From an uncultured Clostridia bacterium (GTDB lineage: Bacteria; Bacillota; Clostridia; Christensenellales; Aristaeellaceae), in NCBI GenBank assembly GCA_946407745.1, contig CAMJPQ010000005.1:1-64000 (forward strand): a DNA stretch of 64,000 nucleotides, in the 5' to 3' direction. The translations under genes were made by a program, and so were the position numbers. Below are positions 24,192-32,333 of this stretch, piece after piece (positions within the stretch are counted from its first letter, which is position 1; every line of letters starts with the position of its first letter). A model generated the notes under the pieces. The model saw only the letters and a list, made by a program, of their open reading frames with translations, did not search any database and had not been told where the DNA came from.

Positions 24192-25082
24192 ATGAGGAAA
24201 ATCCTGCTCTGCACAGCCCTGCTGACGCTGGCCCTGACGCTGGCGCTCTCTCAGGCCGCCCTGGCCGGACCGTCTGACAACCTGAAAGCCGTATATGACG
24301 CCATGATGGCGGAGGACTCCTCCTTCAGTCAGATCAGGGCCACCTATGCCTCGTACTACGAAGGCGTTACCATGGACGCGGTGCTGGAGGATACCGGCAT
24401 CACCGTTACGCTGGAGAGCACCAATGAGTATGTGCAGCCGGGCAGCTGGACCTTCACCGAGGAAGGCGACTATCTGACCATTACCGTTGAAAACCAGGAC
24501 TTTTATGCCATGTCACTGGCGCAGACAATGCTGACCTCGGCGGTATCGGCCCGCGGCGTCAATACCTCCCTTTTCAGCGGCTATCTCAGCGCGCTGTCGC
24601 TGACGGAGCAGGAAAACAGGTATCTTTTCAGAGAAGAGGACGAGGCGGCCGGGACGATGAAGATCGGCGTCAATATCGCCGGCCCCTATGAGATGGATGG
24701 CCTGGACGAGCTGATCCTGACAGAGGAGCGCTTCGCCACGCTGGGCTTTGACCCCCTGGGCGAGAGCTTTATCAGCAATGTGGTCAATTTCGGCAAGGTC
24801 ATCATGGTCATCAACGGCAACGCGGACAGCGCGACCATCCTCGCCATGGAATGCGGCGGCCTGGACGACGCGGCCTTCCAGGCCATCACCGGCGCGGTAA
24901 AATTCATGCAGCCCAAGGGCTGGGAGGACTTCATCGCCGCCTTTACCGAGCTGAAGGATGTGGAAGGCGAGAACTTCAGCGCTGAGCTGAACGTAGATGA
25001 GGCCGTGGCGGGCGAAATCCTTGAAGACCTGCCGGAGGGCTACAGCTTTGCCCTTGTCAGGATCGGCGGGGCAGAAGAATAA
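24192..25082 (+). CDS. Secreted protein of unknown function
   Basis: A 296-residue protein with a signal peptide (MRKILLCTALLTLALTLALS then QAALAGP). The mature protein is acidic, with a repeated alternation of helices and strands, and ends SFALVRIGGAEE. No catalytic motif or known family is seen. AAGGAGAG precedes the ATG, and a good promoter lies 37 bp upstream, so it is monocistronic. It is followed by a 13-bp hairpin. Confidence 0.7.
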   Translation: MRKILLCTALLTLALTLALSQAALAGPSDNLKAVYDAMMAEDSSFSQIRATYASYYEGVTMDAVLEDTGITVTLESTNEYVQPGSWTFTEEGDYLTITVENQDFYAMSLAQTMLTSAVSARGVNTSLFSGYLSALSLTEQENRYLFREEDEAAGTMKIGVNIAGPYEMDGLDELILTEERFATLGFDPLGESFISNVVNFGKVIMVINGNADSATILAMECGGLDDAAFQAITGAVKFMQPKGWEDFIAAFTELKDVEGENFSAELNVDEAVAGEILEDLPEGYSFALVRIGGAEE

Positions 25083-25142
25083 GCCGGAATCATCAAAACA
25101 GAACATTGAGTCAACACCGCCGATATTTGCGGCACTGCATTC

Positions 25143-25172
25143 AGCCCCCTCTGCCGGAAGGCAGAGGGGGCT
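25143..25172. terminator. Hairpin between convergent genes
   Basis: AGCCCCCTCTGCC (25143-25155), GNRA tetraloop GGAA, then GGCAGAGGGGGCT (25160-25172): 13 perfect pairs. Neither side has a T-tract, yet it sits between two convergent stop codons. Confidence 0.55.
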
Positions 25173-25199
25173 TGCGCATAAAGGCTGTTTTGCGGGAAG

Positions 25200-26207
25200 T
25201 TATTTCGCACCCACAGGCGCCAGCTGGATATTGCCGGAGGTGGCGCTGAGCTCCACCTTTCCGCTGCCGTCGCCGCAGACATACCGGTCACCCTGGCGGG
25301 ACAGGGGAAGGGTGTAATCGATGCTGCCGCTGGTGGTGCTGATGGACGCGGTAAAGCCCGGCTGCTCCGGAAGCAGGGCCTCAATCCGCCCGGAGGTGGA
25401 GTGTGCCTTCAGGGAGGAGAACGCGCTCAGCGCCGTGTGAATGCTGCCGCTTGTGCTGCTGATCTCCACCTGGCTGCTTTCTCCGATTTCGACGGTCACG
25501 GTCCCGGAGGTGGACCCGGCATCGCACTGCTCGGCCTTCTCCGCCGTGAGCAGAATGCCGCCGGAGGTGCTGGAGGCCTTCAACACGCTGACGCTGCCCG
25601 CCTCCACCGCGATGCTGCCGGAGGTGGTGCCTGCCGTGACGCTGTCTGCCCGGCCGGTGATTGTCAGACGCATGTCGCCGGAGGTGGCGCCGGCGGAGAT
25701 GCTCTTCGCCGCTGCCTCGGCAAGGATATCACCCGAGGTGACCTCCATGCGCAGCGCTTCCGCCTGCAGCGCAGGAAGGTTCAGGTCGGCGGAGGTCGCG
25801 CGGATGCTCACCTCGTTGAACGCCGCACTCTCGGGCAGGGATACGGTCAGCTCCTTTTCCTGATTCGTGACGAGACGGAACCCGCTCTTCGCGTACTGAA
25901 TCCGCAGCGTGTCACCGTCCAGCCACCAGCGCAGCTGCATGTCGGCGCTGATGGGCTTGGAGGATGTTTCGCGCAGCTCGATCCCGCTGCCGCTGTGGTA
26001 TTCCAGATTGACCTTCCCGTTGATCCAGTTGATGTCCAGATTCTTCACGGTCCCGCTGATTTGCGCGCTGCCCGCGCTGTATTTTTCCGCGCTGGCGTAG
26101 CCGAAGCCGGTTTTGCCGAACAGATCGGTCACACTGACCAGCACGGCCAGCGCCACAATCACCGCGCACACGCCCATTGCGATGCTGATCATCTTATTTC
26201 TGCTCAT
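25200..26207 (-). CDS. DUF4097-type beta-repeat protein
   Basis: A 335-residue protein with one N-terminal helix (MISIAMGVCAVIVALAVLVS), then a long parallel beta-repeat region. The repeat is recognisable as (A/S)(T/S)SG.I.VEAGSV, for example AGATSGDMRLTITG, AGTTSGSIAVEAGS, ASSTSGGILLTAEK and AGSTSGTVTVEIGE, spaced about every 20 residues from ~170 to 330. This is the DUF4097 family, often encoded with ECF sigma/anti-sigma pairs and thought to act at the envelope. The start ATG overlaps the anti-sigma stop by 4 nt. Confidence 0.85.
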   Translation of the reverse strand: MSRNKMISIAMGVCAVIVALAVLVSVTDLFGKTGFGYASAEKYSAGSAQISGTVKNLDINWINGKVNLEYHSGSGIELRETSSKPISADMQLRWWLDGDTLRIQYAKSGFRLVTNQEKELTVSLPESAAFNEVSIRATSADLNLPALQAEALRMEVTSGDILAEAAAKSISAGATSGDMRLTITGRADSVTAGTTSGSIAVEAGSVSVLKASSTSGGILLTAEKAEQCDAGSTSGTVTVEIGESSQVEISSTSGSIHTALSAFSSLKAHSTSGRIEALLPEQPGFTASISTTSGSIDYTLPLSRQGDRYVCGDGSGKVELSATSGNIQLAPVGAK

Positions 26208-26941
26208 TTTCCTTCCCTCCTGTTGCTGATAAAGTACATGGCGATGAGCGCTGCACCCGCCACAACGCCGGCGGTGAGCCAGAACCTGTTTCCACCCTGC
26301 CCGTAGAGCCGGATGGTGTTCATCATGTTCAGGAACAGCACGGCGTCCACGCCGAGAACGATCCATACCTTCCGTGTGCTGCCGACCCACTTCTGCAGGG
26401 GCTTTGCCTTGATCAGGAAGGGGAGGAAGATGACGGACAGCCCGAACAGCACCGCGCTGGATACCAGATAGAACCAGTCCCCGCGGGCAACCAGGCAGAT
26501 GACGCCCAGCAGCACCTCCAGGCTGACAGTGAACGCGCAGAAGGTCCAGAACAGCTTGTTTTCCGGCACGAGTATCGGCACCGCGATCAGGCTGGCCGCA
26601 ACGGCCAGGGCGGCCAGCACGATGAGGAACCATCCCATCTGTGAGCCGGCGATGAGATTGACCGCCAGCAGCGCGAGGATCGGGATCATGAACAGGCCGG
26701 ACACAGTGATCCCTGTTCTGGCGGAGAGCTTTTTGAAGCTGCGTACGCCGTATTGGATCACATCCTGCTTTTCGGTCTTCAGGTCCTCCTCAATCTCGGC
26801 GCTGCGCAGCTTTTCAAGCAGGCAGCTGCATTCGCCGCACTCCCGCAGGTGCTCGTCCACCAGCTCGCGGCTTTTGCCGCTGCAGATATCATCCACATAC
26901 AGCGGAAGCAAATCCCGAATGATCTCACAATCTGTCTTCAT
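26204..26941 (-). CDS. Zinc-finger anti-sigma-like membrane protein
   Basis: A 245-residue protein. The N-terminal cytoplasmic domain has the zf-HC2 pattern: CEIIRDLLPLYVDDICSG, then DEHLRECGECS giving H-x3-C-x2-C. Six or seven hydrophobic helices fill residues ~85-240. Zf-HC2 domains hold ECF sigma factors inactive at the membrane. It is co-translated with the sigma gene before it and the DUF4097 gene after it, both through 4-bp ATGA overlaps, so it is the likely anti-sigma factor. Confidence 0.85.
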   Translation of the reverse strand: MKTDCEIIRDLLPLYVDDICSGKSRELVDEHLRECGECSCLLEKLRSAEIEEDLKTEKQDVIQYGVRSFKKLSARTGITVSGLFMIPILALLAVNLIAGSQMGWFLIVLAALAVAASLIAVPILVPENKLFWTFCAFTVSLEVLLGVICLVARGDWFYLVSSAVLFGLSVIFLPFLIKAKPLQKWVGSTRKVWIVLGVDAVLFLNMMNTIRLYGQGGNRFWLTAGVVAGAALIAMYFISNRREGK

Positions 26942-27423
26942 ATTTCACCCATCCTTTCCTGCAGCTTGATCCTGGCCCTGTGATAAGTGACCCTTGCCCA
27001 GTTTTCCGTTTTTCCGAAAATGGTGCCGATGTCCCGGAAACTCAGTTCTCCGAAGACCCTCAGCTCGAACACCTCGCGGTGCGGCTCCTCCAGGCCGTGC
27101 AGCGCCAGATGGATCCGGAAGGATGAATCCTTGTCCTCCACTGTTTTGGCGACGCTCTTGGCCTGGTCCGGCAGGTCCTCCGGTATCTCGCCGTGCCTGC
27201 TGCGCTTGCGCATTTCATCCGCAAACAGGTTTTTTGCGATGGCGCACAGCCAGGTGACCTCGTCCGACTGGCCGCGGAAATCCTTTTGCCTGGCGAAGGC
27301 ACGGTAGAAGGTCTCCTGCGTGAGCTCTTCCGCAAGGGACCGGTCTCCCGCCAGCGTCATGACATAGGAGAAAACCCGCATGTAGCAGGCCTCATAGAGC
27401 CTGGTGTATTGCTCCTGGGTCAC
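26938..27423 (-). CDS. ECF sigma factor
   Basis: A 161-residue sigma-70 family factor with region 2 (YMRVFSYVMTLAGDRSLAEE, then TQETFYRAFARQKDF) and region 4 (LHGLEEPHREVFELRVFGEL then SFRDIGTIFGKTENWARVTY), and no region 3. The start is GTG at 27423: GGAGGTGAGGAA lies directly before it, so the ATG six codons upstream is only the ribosome binding site reading as codons. It should direct RNA polymerase to envelope-stress type promoters, including its own at 27456-27483. Confidence 0.92.
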   Translation of the reverse strand: MTQEQYTRLYEACYMRVFSYVMTLAGDRSLAEELTQETFYRAFARQKDFRGQSDEVTWLCAIAKNLFADEMRKRSRHGEIPEDLPDQAKSVAKTVEDKDSSFRIHLALHGLEEPHREVFELRVFGELSFRDIGTIFGKTENWARVTYHRARIKLQERMGEI

Positions 27424-27455
27424 TTCCTCACCTCCTTTCATCCAGAATCACCGGT

Positions 27456-27483
27456 TAGACGGAGAAGAAGACATTTCGTTACA
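27456..27483 (-). promoter_or_regulatory. ECF-type autoregulatory promoter
   Basis: Minus strand: TGTAAC (complement at 27478-27483), 16-bp spacer, CGTCTA (complement at 27456-27461). This is the classical -35/-10 pair of SigM/SigW/SigX-like ECF factors and lies 33 bp before the sigma gene start. Confidence 0.78.
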
Positions 27484-27542
27484 TACTTTTTTATTTTTTT
27501 CTGAAAAAGTTTTCGGCAGCGCAGCAATGCCCGCTGCGCAGG

Positions 27543-27607
27543 AAAAAACAATGCCGGCCATCCGGCGCCATCAGCCTGATTAATGATTGGCGCCGTGGCC
27601 GGCATTG
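27543..27607 (-). terminator. Terminator of the BadF-type kinase gene
   Basis: Minus strand: CAATGCCGGCCA pairs with TGGCCGGCATTG (12 bp), with an inner GGCGCC pair, then six T. Confidence 0.85.
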
Positions 27608-27677
27608 CGATGGAATGGGTTCAATCACTTCATTTCATGTCAAGTGGATGGCAGACAAGGCAGCTCCCGACGCGGTA

Positions 27678-28631
27678 TCAGATGAGCTTCGGGGTCGGGA
27701 ACTGCGCATAGCTCTGCAGGAAGTTATTCCTGAAGTCGGGGGCAATCTCCTCATTATTCTGCCACATGGCTTCCAGGGCGTTGCCGTACACGGCAGGCGT
27801 GTTCAGCAGAATGAGCTCGCAGCCCTGAGGCGCACGCTGCGCGATGGCCTTGACATACGCGGGGTGGTGGAGGAAGATGCCGCCGCCCACCGCGACCTTG
27901 AATGGGTGGCCCAGCATGGCGTAAGCGGTGTGGAGGGATTCCACAAAGCAGTTCACGCCCTTGTTGAATATTTCCGTGGCGACGGCATCCCGCTGCGCGC
28001 AGGCAGTGAATACGTGGGGCGCGAAGGCCGCGATATAGGGCCGGCCGCCTTCATAAATGACAGGCAGATGATCGATGACGGATTCGCCGACATCCTCCTG
28101 GATCAGCTGAGTCAGCACGGTTTTCACTCCGCGGCCGTCCACGTCCCGCTCCGCGGCGATGAGTGCCTGCCTGCCCAGCTCAAAGCCGCTGCCGCCGGTG
28201 TCCAGCAGATAGCCGCTGCCGCCCAGGTAGCGGAGGGGCTGGCCCTGCTCACGTATGCAGCAGTATGCGCCGGTACCGGAGATGATGCACACGCCGTCTT
28301 CCTTGCCCAGCACAGCGTTCATCACGCTGCTGACGATGCTGTCCAGCTGGCAGGGCACGGTGCCCAGGTGCCTGGAGACCTTTTCCTGAATTTCAGGATA
28401 GAAGGAAATCACAGACACGCTGCCAAATACGCCCTTGAGCTTTCCGCCCTCGGGAATGGCTTCCGCGAGGCGGTCAATGGTCGCGCAGATGCGGCTGATG
28501 GCTTCTGCCGGGCCGACATCAAAGGCGTTGGCGCCCTTGCAGTAATCACGGGCAAGCACATTGCCGGTCTGGTCAAACAGGATGCTGTCTGTTTTGCTGC
28601 CGCTTGAATCCAAGGCAATGAAATATTTCAC
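27678..28631 (-). CDS. BadF/BadG/BcrA/BcrD-type ATPase, probable N-acetylglucosamine kinase
   Basis: A 317-residue protein of the ASKHA ATPase fold. Phosphate-1 motif ALDSSGSKTDSILFD is at 5-19, the phosphate-2 GVCIISGTGAYCC at ~113-125, LGGSGYLLDTGGSG at ~136-149 and the adenosine motif VAVGGGIFLH at ~250. The length and single-copy form match the N-acetylglucosamine kinase branch rather than benzoyl-CoA reductase subunits. The start is GTG, with GGAGG 9 nt upstream. It probably phosphorylates an amino sugar released from wall or host glycans; the exact sugar is inference. Confidence 0.85.
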   Translation of the reverse strand: MKYFIALDSSGSKTDSILFDQTGNVLARDYCKGANAFDVGPAEAISRICATIDRLAEAIPEGGKLKGVFGSVSVISFYPEIQEKVSRHLGTVPCQLDSIVSSVMNAVLGKEDGVCIISGTGAYCCIREQGQPLRYLGGSGYLLDTGGSGFELGRQALIAAERDVDGRGVKTVLTQLIQEDVGESVIDHLPVIYEGGRPYIAAFAPHVFTACAQRDAVATEIFNKGVNCFVESLHTAYAMLGHPFKVAVGGGIFLHHPAYVKAIAQRAPQGCELILLNTPAVYGNALEAMWQNNEEIAPDFRNNFLQSYAQFPTPKLI

Positions 28632-28956
28632 AGTGATTCACCTCCGAAAGTATGATGTTGTCAGAACGGACTGCGTTATAAGAATTATATCCAATCAAGG
28701 TTTTTTTGTCAATAACGGGATAATGATTCCGCGCGCCGGAGCGGGTGAAAGCGCTCCGATGTGTCCCTGATGCAGTCCAAACGAAAAACTCCCGTCCGTC
28801 ATCATATCCGGTCCGGGAGATTCTTTTGCGGTTGTAGCTTCTCTTGCTGTCGACCTTCCTGGTCACAGGAGAGAAGCCCCAGGAGCCGCGGCGTTCGGCG
28901 GCCAGCTTCTTTTGGGCCTTTTTGCTCATCTTTGCCTTCGGAACAAACTCTTTCAT
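28573..28956 (-). CDS. Small basic protein, SPVTRKVDSKK family, with atypical C-terminal extension
   Basis: The frame reads MKEFVPKAKMSKKAQKKLAA at the start and GFSPVTRKVDSKRSYNRKRI near residue 32. This is a small basic protein type that I recall as common and uncharacterised in Clostridia, usually about 60-75 residues. Here the frame runs to 127 residues and passes through the BadF promoter and start, so the tail after about residue 70 may be a read-on after loss of the normal stop. A promoter-like TTGTGC-17-TATTCT lies at 28996-29024. A degenerate second copy is at 33.8-34.1 kb. Function unknown. Confidence 0.55.
   Translation of the reverse strand: MKEFVPKAKMSKKAQKKLAAERRGSWGFSPVTRKVDSKRSYNRKRISRTGYDDGREFFVWTASGTHRSAFTRSGARNHYPVIDKKTLIGYNSYNAVRSDNIILSEVNHCEIFHCLGFKRQQNRQHPV
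28684..28712 (-). promoter_or_regulatory. Perfect-consensus promoter for the BadF-type kinase
   Basis: Minus strand: TTGACA, 17-bp spacer, TATAAT (complement at 28684-28689). It lies inside the C-terminal extension of the small ORF at 28573-28956. Confidence 0.85.
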
Positions 28957-28995
28957 GTTCTCACAACCTTTCAGGAGGATCTGACCCCCGGAAAG

Positions 28996-29024
28996 AGAAT
29001 AACACATATGTGCCTGCCGCACAA
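28996..29024 (-). promoter_or_regulatory. Possible promoter for the small basic protein gene
   Basis: Minus strand: TTGTGC, 17-bp spacer, TATTCT (complement at 28996-29001). The remaining 29025-29223 stretch holds no gene I can support. Confidence 0.45.
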
Positions 29025-29223
29025 TACGGAAATCATTGAGAAAAAAAGGCCGGGCCTCCCCTTCGGATACGGGCTGCTGTGCTATGCTGCATGCAGCTAA
29101 AGCCGTTTCAGCAAGCTGTAGGACCATAAGCCGCTGCATTCAGACTCTGCCGCTCCCCGGCTGCCGGCTGCATGAGAATGGACACCGCGCATTTTGTCCG
29201 ATTTGTTTTCTCATGGGCCCTGT

Positions 29224-29259
29224 AAAAAAGGAAGCCCGGCCATCCGGCCAGGGGCTTCC
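29224..29259 (-). terminator. Terminator of the MFS gene
   Basis: Minus strand: GGAAGCCC and GGGCTTCC pair around a GC-rich loop, followed by six T. Confidence 0.8.
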
Positions 29260-29284
29260 GCTGGAGCAGACAGTTTCCGTACCG

Positions 29285-30466
29285 TTATGCCGCGCCGCTG
29301 CTTTTTGCCGATCCAAAGACAATCCCTGCTCCGGCCGCGCCGCAGATGACCGCGACGATCAGCATGCCCTGCACGCCCGCGGCATCAAGCAGCCAGCCGC
29401 CGCCCAAGCTGCCGATGATGGTTGCCGCGGTCAGGGTCATGGTCATATAGGCCTGGCCCTTGATTCGGTCCTGCTGCTGCATGAGCTCGTTGACGTAGTA
29501 TACGGAGGCGACGGTGAGCAGCCCCCAGCCCATGGGCTGGACCAGCTGCACCAGGTACAGGCCACCCATGGAGGAAACCAGCAGGGTTCCCAGCGCCTTG
29601 AGCGTGAAGAAGATTGTGGACAGCCTGGCCCAAAAGCCGCTGCCCCTTTTTTTCAGCAGCCGGGGGAAGACAAACATCGGAATCACTTCCAGCAGGCCGG
29701 CAAGCGACATGGCGATGCCCATGTTTCCGCTGTCCCCGCCCTTGCTGACGACGATTTGATAGACATAGTTGTTGATCAGCACATGGCTCACATAGACCAG
29801 CACAAAACCGGCCAGCGTGACGCGGAATGCCGGGTAGCGCCGAACGAACGCGGTCAATGCCCCCTGCGCGTTGGCAGCCTCACCGCCATCTGTCCTCCGC
29901 TTCTGAAAAGGAAAGACAAGGATGGACAGCATCAGGCTGAGGGAGAAGCAAAGCAGTGCCGTCGGGTGGACCTCCACGCCCATGCGGGCGATCAGCTGCC
30001 CCATGGAAAAGGACATGACCGCGTAGCCGATGGAGCCGAAGCCGCGGGCGATGCCGAAGTTCAACGGGGCGCCGGCGTTCATGCTCTCGGTGGCCAGGGC
30101 GTTCACCAGCGGCAGGCACAGCTGGATGACAAGTATGATGGCGCCAAGCAGCAGACCGTTGGCCGTGCCGCTTCCCCCGGCGACGAAAACGAGGAGCAGA
30201 TTGCACACCAGCAGCACGCCCAGCATCACGGTCAGTATCACCTTCAGCGAAGGGCTTGCTTCCCGGTCCGCGTAGGCCGCCAGCGCGGGCTGGATGAGCA
30301 CGGACAGGGCGCAGGCGGCGGCATTGATCAGCCCGATGGCGGTGTTGGAAAGACCGCAGGCCAGCAGATAAGGGCTGGCATAGGCCAGCGCGGTGCCGTA
30401 GGCAAACCAAAAGAAGAACTGGACGGCCGCATAGGAAACGGTGATCCGGACGGCATCTTTTTTCAT
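29285..30466 (-). CDS. MFS transporter
   Basis: A 393-residue protein with about twelve hydrophobic helices. The N-terminus (VRITVSYAAVQFFFWFAYGT) and the loop-2 region AAYADREASPSLKV resemble the MFS_1-like/LacY-like group; the central loop contains QKRRTDGGEAA. Substrate unknown: drug, sugar or metabolite export are all possible. The start was moved to the ATG behind GGGGGTC at 30466. It is followed by a terminator, and its own promoter was not identified. Confidence 0.85.
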   Translation of the reverse strand: MKKDAVRITVSYAAVQFFFWFAYGTALAYASPYLLACGLSNTAIGLINAAACALSVLIQPALAAYADREASPSLKVILTVMLGVLLVCNLLLVFVAGGSGTANGLLLGAIILVIQLCLPLVNALATESMNAGAPLNFGIARGFGSIGYAVMSFSMGQLIARMGVEVHPTALLCFSLSLMLSILVFPFQKRRTDGGEAANAQGALTAFVRRYPAFRVTLAGFVLVYVSHVLINNYVYQIVVSKGGDSGNMGIAMSLAGLLEVIPMFVFPRLLKKRGSGFWARLSTIFFTLKALGTLLVSSMGGLYLVQLVQPMGWGLLTVASVYYVNELMQQQDRIKGQAYMTMTLTAATIIGSLGGGWLLDAAGVQGMLIVAVICGAAGAGIVFGSAKSSGAA

Positions 30467-30629
30467 GTCATGACCCCCGCATGCGGTCTGATTCAGTAGG
30501 TTTTGTGCCAAGGCAACACCGCTGCAGATCGGCGGTGCAAAGCGGCCCCCTTCATTTTACCGGCGCTTTCCAGACGCCCGAAGCGGAAGCCTCAGGGGAA
30601 CCAAAGGAGGATGACACCCTGCCACGCGA

Positions 30630-31040
30630 TTATTCGTTGTTGACGGTGAGCTCATTCAGCTCGTTCATTTCCTGGAGCATGGCGTTCATCGCGTCCTCCT
30701 CCATGGGGAAGCTGCTGAGCACACCCATGATCCCGTGGCCGGTATCCACCGAGGCCTGAGCCCAGAGCCCGTCCGGCTTGTATTGCAGAGCTTTCTGGTG
30801 CAGATCACCGAACGTGTTAGCCATGGTGTTGTTCACCGAAATGGCCAGAGCAATCGCGATCACCCCGCAGAGAATGGCACCGCCGCCCTTGCGCGTCTTG
30901 ATTTTTAGGTAAATGCCCAGCCCAAGCGCCGCGGCACCCAGCACACCGGCGATGATCATGCCTGTGATGCCGAAAAGAAAGGTCCCGAGCAAGGCACAAA
31001 TGATCGCCAGGATGCCAAGGATGACAGCTCAAATAGTCAT
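30630..31040 (-). pseudogene. Small membrane protein gene with an in-frame TGA at codon 4
   Basis: A GGAGG site 8 nt upstream points to an ATG at 31038-31040, but the fourth codon is TGA (31029-31031). Without that stop the frame would read MTI-x-AVILGILAIICALLGTF, giving a 136-residue protein with three helices (AVILGILAIICALLGTFLFG, MIIAGVLGAAALGLGIYL, AILCGVIAIALAISV) and a soluble tail. Translation could restart at TTG 30992, but no ribosome binding site is there. A single TGG-to-TGA change explains the state best; sequencing error is possible. The short two-helix core resembles small DUF4190-like proteins. Confidence 0.5.
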
Positions 31041-31141
31041 TTTCAGTTCCTCCGCTTTTTATTGGCTTTTTGCGCAGGGCATCTTCCCGCCCTGCGATAC
31101 TTTTGGGTGAAATGCCGGAAAGCTGTACCGCTGCAGGCCGG

Positions 31142-32284
31142 TTACGCGCCGAACAGCTGCTGCGTTGCCTTCATCCGTTCCGCAATGGGCACATGGAAGG
31201 GGCAGCGCGACTCGCAGCGCCGGCAGCCGATGCACGCGGAAGCGGTCGTGCCCAGGCCTTCGTAATGGGAGCGAAGGCTTTCGGGAACCTCCGGCTGCTG
31301 AAGCGCCAGGTCGTAAAACTTATTGACCATGGCGATGTCGATTCCCTTCGGACACGGCTGGCAGTGGCCGCAGTAGGTGCACTGTCCGTCATAAGCATGG
31401 AGCGGGGCGGAGGCGATGACGGAGGCATAATCCTTCTCCTCCGGGGAGGCTGTTTCGTAGGATACGGCCTGATCGATCTGATCGACGGTGTCATAGCCGC
31501 ACAGGATAGAGCAGACCGCCGGGCGGGTCAGTGCATAGTGGATCAGCTGCGTCGGCGTGAAGGCCACGCCGAAGGGGGAACGCTTTTCATCCAGCAGCGC
31601 GCCGCCGAAGAAGCCCTTCATCACCGTGATTCCCACATCGTTTGTTTCGCACAGGCGGTAGAGGCTTTCCCGCTCGGGGTCAATCCCCTTCAGCTGTGCG
31701 TCATAGTCCCCGAACATGGTCATCAGGTCCTCGCTGGCCGGCTTCATGTCAAAAGCGGGGTTGATGCTGAACAGGATCATCTCAATGAAGCCGGCCTCCA
31801 CCGCTTTTTTCGCGATGCGCGGGTTGTGGGTGCTCAGGCCGATGTGCCGGATGATCCCTTTTTCATGCAGCTCACGCACATAATCGATGTAGGAGGTATT
31901 CATGCACGTGTCCCAGTCCTCCTGGGAATCGACATAGTGGATCATGCCCAGGTCGATATACCCTCCGCCGATCCTGCGGACCAGATCCTCAAAGGCCGGA
32001 ATGACCACCTTCATATCGCGTGTGCGGACATATTGGCCGTTTTGCCAGGTGGAGCCGATATGCCCCTGGACGATCCATTCGTTTCTGCAGTCCGCGATGG
32101 CCCGGCCGATGATATCCCTTGACTTCGGATCCGCCATCCAGCAGTCAATGATGTTGATTCCCTTCTCATGCGCGTGGCGGATCAGCTGAACGGAATGCTC
32201 TTCCGGGTGCCGCTCCAGCCATTCCCCGCCAAAGCCGACCTCGCTGACCATGAGTCCGGTTTTTCCCAGTCTCCGAAGGTTCAT
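31142..32284 (-). CDS. Aldo/keto reductase with C-terminal 4Fe-4S ferredoxin domain
   Basis: A 380-residue protein. The AKR barrel occupies ~1-290: NLRRLGKTGLMVSEVGFGG at the N-terminus, INIIDCW (the usual catalytic Asp region), YIDLGMIHYVDS (active-site His) and KGIIRHIGLSTHNP. The C-terminal ~300-380 part carries CTYCGHCQPCPKG and CIGCRRCESRCPF, two 4Fe-4S clusters. Such fused enzymes reduce aldehydes or quinone-like substrates with ferredoxin-linked chemistry; none is well defined. The start was set at MNLRRLG behind GAGGGAG. A paralog lies at 59177-60295. Confidence 0.87.
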   Translation of the reverse strand: MNLRRLGKTGLMVSEVGFGGEWLERHPEEHSVQLIRHAHEKGINIIDCWMADPKSRDIIGRAIADCRNEWIVQGHIGSTWQNGQYVRTRDMKVVIPAFEDLVRRIGGGYIDLGMIHYVDSQEDWDTCMNTSYIDYVRELHEKGIIRHIGLSTHNPRIAKKAVEAGFIEMILFSINPAFDMKPASEDLMTMFGDYDAQLKGIDPERESLYRLCETNDVGITVMKGFFGGALLDEKRSPFGVAFTPTQLIHYALTRPAVCSILCGYDTVDQIDQAVSYETASPEEKDYASVIASAPLHAYDGQCTYCGHCQPCPKGIDIAMVNKFYDLALQQPEVPESLRSHYEGLGTTASACIGCRRCESRCPFHVPIAERMKATQQLFGA

Positions 32285-32333
32285 TTTTCTCCCTCTCTTC
32301 TTCTTCATTTATTTGTGATGTAACGGCGCATAT

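Noticed and set aside
29036-30499. 487-residue plus-strand frame over the MFS gene
   Set aside because: Antisense mirror of a twelve-helix transporter; His/Gln/Gly-rich and without motifs.
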